From the NCBI RefSeq assembly GCF_000426665.1, contig NZ_AUFU01000010.1, positions 1-64,000 of the forward strand: a stretch of DNA of 64,000 nt, read 5' to 3'. The notes under the pieces were generated by a model. The model ran no database searches and was not told the DNA's origin. It saw only the letters and a list, made by a program, of their open reading frames with translations. This document shows positions 7,587-15,710 of the stretch, in pieces (within the stretch, counting starts at the first letter, position 1; each line of letters begins with the position of its first letter). Both the position numbers and the translations under genes were made by a program. Origin of the DNA: Centipeda artemidis DSM 19719 (GTDB lineage: Bacteria > Bacillota > Negativicutes > Selenomonadales > Selenomonadaceae).

Positions 7587-8627
7587 ATGTTAGAGAAGAT
7601 TGTTGCAACGATTTTTGTATTTGGACTCTTGGTGTTTGTCCATGAATTGGGACATTTTATCACGGCGAAACTGACGGGGATGCGCGTCGATGAGTTTGCT
7701 ATCGGTTTTGGACCGCGGCTCCTGAGTTTCCGCTATGGGGAGACAGTTTATTCTATCCGTATTGTACCGCTCGGCGGGTTCAACGATATTGCAGGAATGA
7801 CGCCCGATGACAACGAGGCGGGGGAGCGCGGCTACTGCCGCAAACCGATTCTGTCGCGCATGTTCGTGATCCTTGCAGGTTCTGCGATGAACCTCATTCT
7901 GCCCGTTGTGCTCTTTTTTGGAATTTTCTTCTTTGCGGGGGTACAGACGCCGAATCCCGCGCCGGTGCTCGGCACAGTGCTTGCAGATCAGCCTGCGGCG
8001 CAGGCGGGGCTCTTGCCGCAGGATCGCATTGTTGCGATTGATGGGAAGCCGGTGGAGACGTGGCAGTCGATGGTCGAGATGATTCGCGGGAATCAAGGAA
8101 ATGTTCCCCTCACGATGCAGATTGACCGTGCGGGGCAGAATCTGACCGTCAGCGTAACGCCGCGTTACGATGCGGCGCAGAATCGCGGCTACATTGGCAT
8201 CGTCAACGCCTTTGACAGCACATACCCGGGCTTTTTCCAGTCCCTTACAATGGCCGTTGAGCGAACAGGCATGATCATCGTGATGATGCTCGACGCACTG
8301 TACCGCATCATCCTCGAGCTCTCCGGCTCGGAGCTTGCGGGACCGATCGGCGTTGCACAGATGGCAGGCGAGGTTGCGGAGATGGGCATTGTGCCGCTGC
8401 TGAACTTTGCGGCGCTCCTTAGTCTCAACCTCGGCATCATCAATCTGCTGCCGGTACCCGCGCTCGACGGCGGGCATTTCCTCACGCTCTGCGTCGAGGC
8501 GGTGCGCGGAAAGCCGCTGAGTCCGAAGGTAATGCACTATATTCAAAATGCGGGTGTTGGGCTCATCATCTTGCTCATGCTGCTCGCCATGAAAAATGAT
8601 GTCGTCCGTATCTTTGCAGGAGGCTGA
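7587..8627 (+). CDS. rseP: Site-2 protease RseP (intramembrane zinc metalloprotease)
   Basis: This M50 protease cleaves anti-sigma factors or signal-peptide remnants within the membrane. HELGH at residues 19-23 holds two zinc ligands and the catalytic Glu. A PDZ domain spans about 115-190 (VLADQPAAQAGLLPQDRIV). The second zinc site is near the C-terminus in NLLPVPALDGGHF, where Asp is the third ligand. At 346 residues it is the short, single-PDZ form typical of Firmicutes. It is read together with ispG, whose ribosome site AGGAGG lies within the rseP 3' end. Confidence 0.96.
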   Translation: MLEKIVATIFVFGLLVFVHELGHFITAKLTGMRVDEFAIGFGPRLLSFRYGETVYSIRIVPLGGFNDIAGMTPDDNEAGERGYCRKPILSRMFVILAGSAMNLILPVVLFFGIFFFAGVQTPNPAPVLGTVLADQPAAQAGLLPQDRIVAIDGKPVETWQSMVEMIRGNQGNVPLTMQIDRAGQNLTVSVTPRYDAAQNRGYIGIVNAFDSTYPGFFQSLTMAVERTGMIIVMMLDALYRIILELSGSELAGPIGVAQMAGEVAEMGIVPLLNFAALLSLNLGIINLLPVPALDGGHFLTLCVEAVRGKPLSPKVMHYIQNAGVGLIILLMLLAMKNDVVRIFAGG

Positions 8628-8635
8628 CCGCCCTT

Positions 8636-9715
8636 ATGCCCACATATGAACGCCGAAAGACACGGCAAATAAAAATCGGGAGCATTCCTATCGGCGGCGG
8701 TGCCCCCATCTCCGTGCAGTCGATGTGCAATACCAAGACCACGGACACGGAAGCAACCGTACAGCAGATCCGCGAACTCGCGGCGGCGGGCTGTGACATC
8801 GTGCGCGTCGCCGTGCCGGATATGGCTGCGGCGCAGAATCTCGGGAATATTATCCGTCAGGTCAAGACGCCGCTCGTTGCGGACATTCACTTCGACTATA
8901 AGCTCGCGCTCGAGGCGATGAAGCAGGGCATTGCCGCACTGCGCATCAATCCCGGCAACATCGGCGGGACGGAGCGCGTCAAGAAGGTGGTCGCAGCAGC
9001 GCGCGAGGGCAGCATCCCAATTCGCATCGGCGTCAATGCCGGATCGCTCGACCATAAGATGCTCAAACAATACGGCGGCGTCACGGCAGAGGCACTTGTC
9101 GCGTCCGCAATGGAGCATGTGCGTGTCCTTGAGGAACTCGATTTTTACGATATGAAGATCTCGCTCAAGGCGCATGATGTCCCGCTCACTCTTGCGGCAT
9201 ACCGGCTGATGAGCGAGCGCGTGGACTACCCGCTGCATCTCGGTATCACGGAGGCGGGAACGGCGGGGACGGGCATCATCAAGTCCTCGGTCGGCGTCGG
9301 CGCGCTTCTCGCGGAGGGCATCGGCGATACGATCCGCATCTCGCTCACGGGCGATCCCGTCGTCGAGGTGCGTACGGCGAACGAGATTTTGAAGGCACTC
9401 GGGCTCAAGGAATACGGTCCCACACTCGTCGCCTGTCCGACCTGCGGGCGCACGAGCATCAATCTCGTGGAGATTGCCGAAAAGGTGGAAGAACGGCTGC
9501 GCGGTATGGAGGATCCCATCGAGGTCGCCGTCATGGGGTGCGTCGTCAACGGCCCCGGCGAAGCGCGCGGCGCGGATGTCGGCATCGCGGGCGGCAACGG
9601 CGAGGGGCTGATCTTCCGCAAGGGAGAAGTCGTGCGCAAGGTGAACGAAGAGGAACTGCTGTCCGAGCTGTTTAAGGAAATAGACGCGATATTGGAGGAA
9701 CGCAAGCAATCATGA
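8636..9715 (+). CDS. ispG: 4-hydroxy-3-methylbut-2-enyl diphosphate synthase
   Basis: IspG (GcpE) is the [4Fe-4S] enzyme of the penultimate MEP-pathway step, making HMBPP from MEcPP. The N-terminal TIM barrel contains SVQSMCNTKT and LRINPGNIGG; the C-terminal cluster domain has CPTCGRTSINL and MGCVVNGPGEA, supplying the three cysteines. The length, 359 residues, is that of the short bacterial form. The start overlaps the rseP end region, and its own stop overlaps proS by four bases (ATGA). Confidence 0.97.
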   Translation: MPTYERRKTRQIKIGSIPIGGGAPISVQSMCNTKTTDTEATVQQIRELAAAGCDIVRVAVPDMAAAQNLGNIIRQVKTPLVADIHFDYKLALEAMKQGIAALRINPGNIGGTERVKKVVAAAREGSIPIRIGVNAGSLDHKMLKQYGGVTAEALVASAMEHVRVLEELDFYDMKISLKAHDVPLTLAAYRLMSERVDYPLHLGITEAGTAGTGIIKSSVGVGALLAEGIGDTIRISLTGDPVVEVRTANEILKALGLKEYGPTLVACPTCGRTSINLVEIAEKVEERLRGMEDPIEVAVMGCVVNGPGEARGADVGIAGGNGEGLIFRKGEVVRKVNEEELLSELFKEIDAILEERKQS

Positions 9716-11424
9716 GAGCAACGAATCTTTATGCGCCGACCCTTAGAAATACGCCCGCCGAGGCGGAGATCGCAAGCCACCGGCTCATGTATCGGGCGGG
9801 GCTCATCCGTAAATCCGCGGGCGGTATGTATACCTATCTGCCTCTGGCGTGGCGCACGCTCCGCAAGATCGAGCAGATCATCCGTGAGGAGATGGATGCG
9901 GCGGGCGGTCAGGAGATCATGATGCCGATTCTTCAGCCCGCCGAACTGTGGGAAGAGAGCGGGCGTTGGGGGGCATACGGCGCGGAGATGATGCGCATCA
10001 AGGATCGCCACGAGCGCGCGTTCTGCCTCGGCCCCACGCATGAGGAGATGATCACGGCACTCGTGCGCGACGAACTGCGCTCCTATAAGCAGCTCCCCGT
10101 GATGCTCTATCAGATTCAGGATAAATTCCGCGACGAGCGCCGCCCGCGGTTCGGCATCATGCGCAGCCGCGAGTTCATCATGCAGGATCTCTACTCCTTT
10201 GATAAGGACGTCGAGGGAATGCACGAATCCTACCGCAAGATGTACGAGGCGTATACGAATGTCTTTACGCGCTGCGGACTGAACTTCCGCGCGGTGGAGG
10301 CGGACTGCGGCGCGATCGGCGGCGGACGTTCCGAGGAATTCACCGTGCTCGCGCCCGAGGGTGAGTCGCGCATTGCCTGCTGTGATGCATGCAGCTATGC
10401 GGCGAGCGATGAGAAGGCGCAGCTGCGTCCCCTCGACGCGCCGGATGAGGCGGAACTTCCCCTTGAGAAGGTCTCGACCCCGCACACGAGCACGATCGCA
10501 TTGCTCGCGGAGTTCCTCAAGATTCCCGTCGAAAAGACGATCAAGGCGGTAGCGTATCAGACGGAGGAGGACGTGCTCGTTCTCGCCTTCCTGCGCGGCG
10601 ATCACGAGGTCAACGAGGTGAAACTCGCGAACGCCGTGCCGGGCGCTCGAGAGCTGCGCATGGCGGATGAAGCCGCCATCCGTGCAGCGGGGGGATGCCC
10701 CGGTTTTATGAGTCCCATCGGCATCAAGGAGGGGACGCATATCGTCGTTGACGAGACGGCAATGCGGATGAAGAACGCCGTCTCGGGGGCGAACGAACAG
10801 GACTATCACTATACAAACGTCAATCCTGTCCGTGATTTCGTCCACGTGACAGTAGCCGATATTCGTCTCGTCGCCGAGGGGGATCTCTGCCCCGCTTGCC
10901 GCGAGGGGCATCTCCACATCAGCCGGGGCATTGAGGCGGGACAGATCTTTGCGCTCGGGACGAAGTACAGTGAGGCAATGCAGGCGAACTTCCTCGATGT
11001 CGACGGCAAACTCAAGCCCCTGCAGATGGGGTGCTACGGCATCGGTGTCGGGCGTACCATGGCTGCCGCCATTGAGCAGAACCACGACGAGCACGGCATT
11101 ATTTGGCCGCGCGCGATTGCGCCCTATGAAGTCGTCGTCGTTGCCGTCAATGCAAAGGTGGAAGAACAGCTCGCCTATGCCGAGGAGATCTATGAGGAAC
11201 TGCGCGCGGCGGGCATCGATGTCCTGCTGGACGACCGCAGGGAACGCGCGGGCGTCAAGTTCAACGACTGCGACCTCATCGGATACCCCGTGCGCATCGC
11301 CATCGGTCCGAAGACGATCGAAAACGGCTCGATAGAGGTTAAGCTGCGCCGTACGGGCGAACTTGTGAACTTTGCACGCGATACCTACCTCAAAGGCGTC
11401 CGCGATATGCTTGCGGCGCTTTGA
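9712..11424 (+). CDS. proS: Prolyl-tRNA synthetase
   Basis: Class II aminoacyl-tRNA synthetase charging tRNA-Pro. Motif 1 and 2 regions are visible (MMPILQPAELWEESGRW; FRDERRPRFGIMRSREFIMQDLY), then a YbaK-like editing insertion (about residues 240-390), the motif 3 region GCYGIGVGRTMAAAIEQ and an anticodon-binding C-terminal domain. This is the bacterial (prokaryote-type) form, and 570 residues is the usual length. No T-box leader is present, because the gene starts inside the ispG stop codon. Confidence 0.98.
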   Translation: MRATNLYAPTLRNTPAEAEIASHRLMYRAGLIRKSAGGMYTYLPLAWRTLRKIEQIIREEMDAAGGQEIMMPILQPAELWEESGRWGAYGAEMMRIKDRHERAFCLGPTHEEMITALVRDELRSYKQLPVMLYQIQDKFRDERRPRFGIMRSREFIMQDLYSFDKDVEGMHESYRKMYEAYTNVFTRCGLNFRAVEADCGAIGGGRSEEFTVLAPEGESRIACCDACSYAASDEKAQLRPLDAPDEAELPLEKVSTPHTSTIALLAEFLKIPVEKTIKAVAYQTEEDVLVLAFLRGDHEVNEVKLANAVPGARELRMADEAAIRAAGGCPGFMSPIGIKEGTHIVVDETAMRMKNAVSGANEQDYHYTNVNPVRDFVHVTVADIRLVAEGDLCPACREGHLHISRGIEAGQIFALGTKYSEAMQANFLDVDGKLKPLQMGCYGIGVGRTMAAAIEQNHDEHGIIWPRAIAPYEVVVVAVNAKVEEQLAYAEEIYEELRAAGIDVLLDDRRERAGVKFNDCDLIGYPVRIAIGPKTIENGSIEVKLRRTGELVNFARDTYLKGVRDMLAAL

Positions 11425-11459
11425 GGGCAGAGGGGGCACCGCAGTTTTCTGCGGACGTA

Positions 11460-11488
11460 TTGAAAACACCGCATGTAATTGATATAAT
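11460..11488 (+). promoter_or_regulatory. Promoter for the hsp20-cheR region
   Basis: TTGAAA (11460-11465), 17 bases, TATAAT (11483-11488). No CIRCE (TTAGCACTC-N9-GAGTGCTAA) repeat is seen around it, so HrcA control is not indicated. Confidence 0.75.
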
Positions 11489-11531
11489 GATCGTGTCGAA
11501 ATAAATGTTGACTGACTTGGAGGTGGCTGCT

Positions 11532-11978
11532 ATGATTCGCCCATTGCCGTTCAATTTGAAAGAGAACGCTGAGAAGGGACAAGAGATGCTTGGCAAGGTG
11601 CTGGAAGCGATCGTGGATCATTCCTTTAACCCGTTGGATAAGGTCGGCGGCATGATCTTCCCGTTTCGTGTCGATGTGATCGACTGCGAGAACCGCTATG
11701 AACTCTTCGCGGAGCTGCCCGGTTTTTCGAAGGCGGCGATACAGGTAACGGTACACGAAGGCGGTCGGCTTAAAATCAGGGCGGAGCGCGATGACACGGA
11801 CTTTGCCGATGCTAAATTCCTCTGCCGTGAGCGCAAGAAGGGCGTCTTTGAACGCGTTTTCTTCGTGGATGATATTGAGGAAAACGGGATCACGCTGTCG
11901 TATGAGAACGGTATCCTGCATGTGATTGTACCCAAGCTCGAGGAGACGAGCAGCTGCCGTGTCTTTACGGTTCAGTGA
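11532..11978 (+). CDS. Small heat-shock protein, Hsp20/alpha-crystallin family
   Basis: ATP-independent holdase chaperone. The start at 11532 is chosen because GGAGG (11519-11523) is eight bases upstream; an earlier ATG at 11505 has no ribosome site. The 148-residue protein has a variable N-terminus, then the alpha-crystallin domain from about residue 45 (FRVDVIDCENRYELFAELPG) to GILHVIVPKLEE. The usual C-terminal I-x-I anchor is not obvious: the sequence ends SCRVFTVQ. It is followed after 36 bases by cheR and may be co-transcribed with it. Confidence 0.9.
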   Translation: MIRPLPFNLKENAEKGQEMLGKVLEAIVDHSFNPLDKVGGMIFPFRVDVIDCENRYELFAELPGFSKAAIQVTVHEGGRLKIRAERDDTDFADAKFLCRERKKGVFERVFFVDDIEENGITLSYENGILHVIVPKLEETSSCRVFTVQ

Positions 11979-12014
11979 GAGTGATTCGTGTAGGGGATTT
12001 TTGGAGGGAATTGT

Positions 12015-12803
12015 ATGGCCGAAGATCGGGACTGGGAGATTTTTAAGCAGAAATTAAAGGCGAAGACAGAGATCGATCTCGACCTTTATAAAGAACCGCA
12101 GATGAAGCGGCGCATCAATAATTTGATCACGCGCGCGGGACATAAATCCTGCACAGAATACTTTGACCATGTGTGTGGAGATAAGGATGAATTTGCGGCA
12201 TTCATCGAGTATCTGACCATCAACGTGTCGGAGTTTTTCCGCACGCCGGAGAAGTTCAGCAAGCTCGAGACGGATGTCATTCCCGATCTCCTGAAGCGCT
12301 CGCCGAAGCTCAACATTTGGAGTGCGGGATGCTCGATTGGGGCAGAGCCGTATTCGCTTGCGATCATCATGAAGGAGATGACGCCGGGAACGAAGCACCG
12401 CATCCTTGCATCCGATCTCGACATCGAAATTCTCGCAAAGGCAAAGCGGGGCGTCTACACAGCGGACGAGATCAAGAGCATGGCGCCGGAGCGTCGCCGC
12501 AAGTATTTCAACGAGGAAGGGGAGCTCTTTGCCGTAAAGCCGGAGATCAAGAGCATGATCGAATTCAAGCGGCACAATCTCCTGCAGGATAAGTTCGAGA
12601 CGGGCTTCGACCTCATTCTCTGCCGCAATGTCGTGATCTACTTCACGGATGAGGCAAAGGATCAGCTTTATCGGCATTTCTTTGACGCGCTCAAACCGGG
12701 CGGAATTCTCTTTGTCGGTGCGACGGAATCAATCCTGAATTTCCGCAAGATGGGCTATACGAGCTTCCAGCCGTTCTTTTATCAGCGGCCGCTTGAGTCG
12801 TGA
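12015..12803 (+). CDS. cheR: Chemotaxis protein methyltransferase CheR
   Basis: CheR methylates glutamates of chemoreceptors using S-adenosylmethionine. The N-terminal helical domain (residues 1-75) ends with the conserved NVSEFFR (70-76). The SAM-binding loop is WSAGCSIGAEPYSLA (102-116). FDLILCRNVVIYFT and GGILFVGATES complete the Rossmann fold. At 262 residues it is a plain CheR with no TPR tail. No other che genes adjoin it, although three chemoreceptor genes lie elsewhere in this window. Its stop overlaps the next gene's GTG by four bases. Confidence 0.95.
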   Translation: MAEDRDWEIFKQKLKAKTEIDLDLYKEPQMKRRINNLITRAGHKSCTEYFDHVCGDKDEFAAFIEYLTINVSEFFRTPEKFSKLETDVIPDLLKRSPKLNIWSAGCSIGAEPYSLAIIMKEMTPGTKHRILASDLDIEILAKAKRGVYTADEIKSMAPERRRKYFNEEGELFAVKPEIKSMIEFKRHNLLQDKFETGFDLILCRNVVIYFTDEAKDQLYRHFFDALKPGGILFVGATESILNFRKMGYTSFQPFFYQRPLES

Positions 12804-13714
12804 CGGCGGCGGAGCAGCTCGTGCTCCTGCAGCGCCAAATCGCGTGGGCGGCGGAAAAGACGGCGTTTTACCGCGACGCGTTTGCGCGCGCGCGCGTTTG
12901 CGCGGGCGATGTGCATACGCCGGCGGATATGAATCGTCTGCCGCTCTTGGAGCGTGCGGCATGGGAAGGGGCGGGCGCCCCTTTTTTCATGCTCGCACTG
13001 CCGCTCTCGGGGCTGATGCGCATGAGCCTCTTGCGGGATTCGGCACATGAGCGCGGTATCTTTCATTGCTGTACGCAGGAAGACGTCGCCCGCCGGGTTC
13101 GGTCGGCGGCGCAGATGCTTTCGGCGGCGGGGATCAATCGTGCGAGCAACGTGCTTCTCGTCGGAGATTTTACCGACAGCAGAATGCTTGACCTTCAATA
13201 TGCGCTGGATACACTCGGGGCTATGACCATGCCGATTGGGACGGATGCGTCGGCGGCGGACATCGATCGGATATTAAGCGTCATCGTGCCGGATACCGTC
13301 ATTGTGTGGGAGAACCTTCTTTCACCTGTCGCGGCAGCATTGCAGGAAAAGCAGATTATGCTGCATCGGCTCGTCACCGTCGGTGCGCGGGTTATGCCGC
13401 AGGAGGAAACGCGTGCGATTTCCGGAAATTTTGCGAGAGGGCACGTACATCTCTATACCGACGCTCTACTTGGGGCATTGATCGCGGGCGGTGCGATCGG
13501 CGGCATGCGGATCGATGCGGAACAATTTTTTGCAGAAGCCCTCGATGCTGCGGGCGCAGGGCATACGGAGGACGGCGCCGCAGGGGAACTCGTTCTCTCG
13601 ACGATTGCAGCGGAGGCCATGCCCGTTCTGCGGTATCGTACGGGAAGAGCGGTGCGGTTCGTGCGGCGCGCCGCAAGCGGCAGCACATCTGAATTATACA
13701 TCACGGAGGGATGA
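12800..13714 (+). CDS. Degenerate adenylate-forming-enzyme homologue (PaaK-like), function unknown
   Basis: The 304-residue product resembles phenylacetate-CoA-ligase-type adenylating enzymes but appears catalytically dead. It begins like PaaK (RQIAWAAEKTAFYRDAF, then PADMNRLPLLER) and near the C-terminus keeps MPVLRYRTGRAVRFV, matching the family's P-x-x-R-Y-R-T-G-D, with Asp replaced by Arg. Where the ATP-binding S-S-G-T-T-G-K-P loop belongs there is LLRDSAHERGIFHCCTQED, so the loop is lost. The family is about 430 residues; the C-terminal lid is missing. The GTG start overlaps cheR and the stop overlaps pyrF, so it is an intact, coupled cistron, not a decaying gene. The resemblance is judged by eye. 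Confidence 0.6.
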   Translation: MTAAEQLVLLQRQIAWAAEKTAFYRDAFARARVCAGDVHTPADMNRLPLLERAAWEGAGAPFFMLALPLSGLMRMSLLRDSAHERGIFHCCTQEDVARRVRSAAQMLSAAGINRASNVLLVGDFTDSRMLDLQYALDTLGAMTMPIGTDASAADIDRILSVIVPDTVIVWENLLSPVAAALQEKQIMLHRLVTVGARVMPQEETRAISGNFARGHVHLYTDALLGALIAGGAIGGMRIDAEQFFAEALDAAGAGHTEDGAAGELVLSTIAAEAMPVLRYRTGRAVRFVRRAASGSTSELYITEG

Positions 13715-14430
13715 ACGTGGCGGACGAGAGACTGATTGCGGCGCTGGACGTTCCGACGCGGGCGGCGGCGGAGCGCCTTGTCACGCGTTTGGGGAGCAGC
13801 GTCGGATACTATAAGGTCGGCATGGAGCTTTTCTATGCGCTTGGCGGGGAGATTGTCACATGGCTGAAGGAACGCGATAAGAAGGTTTTTCTCGACCTCA
13901 AGCTCCACGATATTCCGAATACGGCGGCGCAGGGGCTTTGCTCGCTCCTGCGCCTGCGTCCGGATCTGCTCAACGTCCACACGGCGGGCGGCCTGCGCAT
14001 GATGCGAACGGCTGCCGAAGCCCTGCGCAGGGCTTCGGAGGAGCAGGGCGTACCATGCCCGAAGCTCATCGGCGTGACCGTACTCACGAGTATGGACGCT
14101 GCGGATTGGACGGGACTTGGACATGTGGGCACGATTGAGGAAGCGGTGCTTCGCCGTGCGCAGCTTGCGCAGGAGGCGGGACTCGACGGTGTTGTGGCAT
14201 CGCCGCAGGAAACGGCGCGTATTCGGCGTGCATGCGGGGCCGGTTTTCTCATCGTGACGCCGGGCATCCGTCCCGCAGGCGTATCGAATGACGATCAGCG
14301 GCGCGTGACGACGCCGGCGGAGGCGATCCACGCGGGAGCCTCGCATATCGTCGTGGGGCGTGCGATCTCAGGCGCGCAGGATCCGCGCGCGGCGGCGGAG
14401 CATATTTTACGAGAGATGGAGGAAGCATGA
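13711..14430 (+). CDS. pyrF: Orotidine 5'-phosphate decarboxylase
   Basis: PyrF converts OMP to UMP, the last step of de novo pyrimidine synthesis. The catalytic block DLKLHDIPNT is at residues 62-71 and holds the Asp-Lys-x-x-Asp array with Lys64. ALDVPT near the N-terminus, GLDGVVASPQE and TPGIRPAG complete the family-1 pattern. At 239 residues it is standard. It overlaps the upstream PaaK-like gene and pyrE by four bases each. No PyrR-type attenuator or pyr-box leader is seen. Confidence 0.97.
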   Translation: MNVADERLIAALDVPTRAAAERLVTRLGSSVGYYKVGMELFYALGGEIVTWLKERDKKVFLDLKLHDIPNTAAQGLCSLLRLRPDLLNVHTAGGLRMMRTAAEALRRASEEQGVPCPKLIGVTVLTSMDAADWTGLGHVGTIEEAVLRRAQLAQEAGLDGVVASPQETARIRRACGAGFLIVTPGIRPAGVSNDDQRRVTTPAEAIHAGASHIVVGRAISGAQDPRAAAEHILREMEEA

Positions 14431-15005
14431 TGACGCAAGAGGAAGTACGCGGTCTGCTGCTCGAAACGGGCGCGATTATGGAGGGACATTTTCTCCTGAC
14501 ATCGGGACGGCACAGCGCGCAGTATGTGGAGAAATTCAACGTGCTGCAGCATCCGCTGCATACGCAGCATCTCTGCGAAGCGATGGCGGAGAAGTTCAAA
14601 AACACCGGGATAGAGACCGTGGTCGGCCCCATGACGGGCGGCATCCTGCTTGCGCATGAAACGGGCAAGGCGCTCGGTACGCGTGCGATCTTCACGGAGC
14701 GTGTGGCGGGGCGCATGACGTTCCGCCGCGGCTTTACACTCCGTCCGGGAGAGCGTGTGCTCATCGTTGAGGACATCGTGACGACGGGCGGATCCATTAA
14801 AGAGGTCATTGATGTTGTAAAGTCTCTCGGCGCCGTTCCGGTCGCCGTCTCTATGCTGGTTGACCGCAGCGGAGGCAAGGCGGACTTCGGCGATGTGCCG
14901 AAAACGGCGCTCCTCACGATGGACGTGGAGAGCTATGCGCCCGAGGAATGCCCGCTTTGCAGAGAGGATGTTCCCATGACCAAGCGCGGACGCACGGGGA
15001 AATAG
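14427..15005 (+). CDS. pyrE: Orotate phosphoribosyltransferase
   Basis: PyrE joins orotate to PRPP to give OMP, the substrate of the upstream pyrF. The PRPP-binding motif VLIVEDIVTTGGS lies at residues 111-123. The N-terminal GHFLLTSGRHSAQYVEKF block is typical of the short (about 190-residue) clade. Two ATGs are adjacent at 14427 and 14430; either could be used. The C-terminus has a small Cys-containing tail (CPLCRED) that looks partly metal-binding but has only one pair of cysteines. Confidence 0.97.
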   Translation: MMTQEEVRGLLLETGAIMEGHFLLTSGRHSAQYVEKFNVLQHPLHTQHLCEAMAEKFKNTGIETVVGPMTGGILLAHETGKALGTRAIFTERVAGRMTFRRGFTLRPGERVLIVEDIVTTGGSIKEVIDVVKSLGAVPVAVSMLVDRSGGKADFGDVPKTALLTMDVESYAPEECPLCREDVPMTKRGRTGK

Positions 15006-15017
15006 GGCAGCAGACGG

Positions 15018-15710
15018 ATGGCAGATTCATACACGGAGAAGGTGGACGCCGCTCTTGCGGATTGGCCGAAATTACAGGAGCTCCCGCAGGAAATCGCGGG
15101 CTTCCGACGCAGCTGTGAGCGGAGGCAAGAGGACGCGCAGTATGAGTTCTTTCGCTATGATCATGCAGATCTGCACCGTGCCGCGATCGGATTTTACGAT
15201 GCAGTGACCGATTCGTATAAACTGCGCGTGCAGATCGGCGTTGTGAGCTATGCGCTGCCGTCCTTCGTCTGTAAGGAACTGGGGCGCTTTGGGGACGAGC
15301 TGGATGTCTATCTGCCGCGCGTGATGGAGGATCTTCTCGCAGAAACGCTGCATACACAGGAGCTGCAGACGATCTGTGATGCGGTTCTCGCGTGGGAGTA
15401 TGGAGCGGCGCTGCCGGAGGAATGCGAGGGCTTTGTGCTCTTTATTCGTCCCAAATCCCCTGCGGCACTGACGAACGGCTCCTATCTCGTCATTGACTAT
15501 GTAGACTTTTCGCAGGAGAGCGACGTCGGTATTTACTACAATTTTTATCGCGATGAGTTTTTTTGCGAGTATCATATCTGGGGTATGCCGTACGTCAGTT
15601 ATGATTTTGACGCGGTGGATCTCGAAGAGTTGGAACAGCGGCTCAAGCTGTACCTGGTGCGCTATCTCAAGATGGTGGCGGCGGAGGCGGCAAAAGGACG
15701 CCCCGCATAA
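15018..15710 (+). CDS. Protein of unknown function (230 aa) in the pyrFE operon
   Basis: I do not recognise a family. The protein is cytoplasmic, acidic and without membrane segments. The N-terminal half is mainly helical (EKVDAALADWPKLQEL, PRVMEDLLAETLHTQELQTI). The C-terminal half has aromatic-rich beta strands (GSYLVIDYVDFSQES, VGIYYNFYRDEFF, IWGMPYVSYDF). It starts 12 bases after pyrE, and its stop shares a base with the next ATG (TAATG), so it is translated with the PLP enzyme downstream. Codon use is like its neighbours. Its conserved operon position hints at a partner of the PLP enzyme, but this is inference. Confidence 0.7.
   Translation: MADSYTEKVDAALADWPKLQELPQEIAGFRRSCERRQEDAQYEFFRYDHADLHRAAIGFYDAVTDSYKLRVQIGVVSYALPSFVCKELGRFGDELDVYLPRVMEDLLAETLHTQELQTICDAVLAWEYGAALPEECEGFVLFIRPKSPAALTNGSYLVIDYVDFSQESDVGIYYNFYRDEFFCEYHIWGMPYVSYDFDAVDLEELEQRLKLYLVRYLKMVAAEAAKGRPA

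Noticed and set aside
9226-11469. Minus-strand open frame of 747 codons opposite ispG and proS
   Set aside because: Antisense shadow of proS; low-complexity composition and no ribosome site or motif.
11440-11531. CIRCE element before the small heat-shock gene
   Set aside because: No TTAGCACTC / GAGTGCTAA inverted repeat; only an ordinary promoter.
13690-13715. PyrR attenuator before pyrF-pyrE
   Set aside because: There is no intergenic space: pyrF overlaps the upstream gene by four bases.
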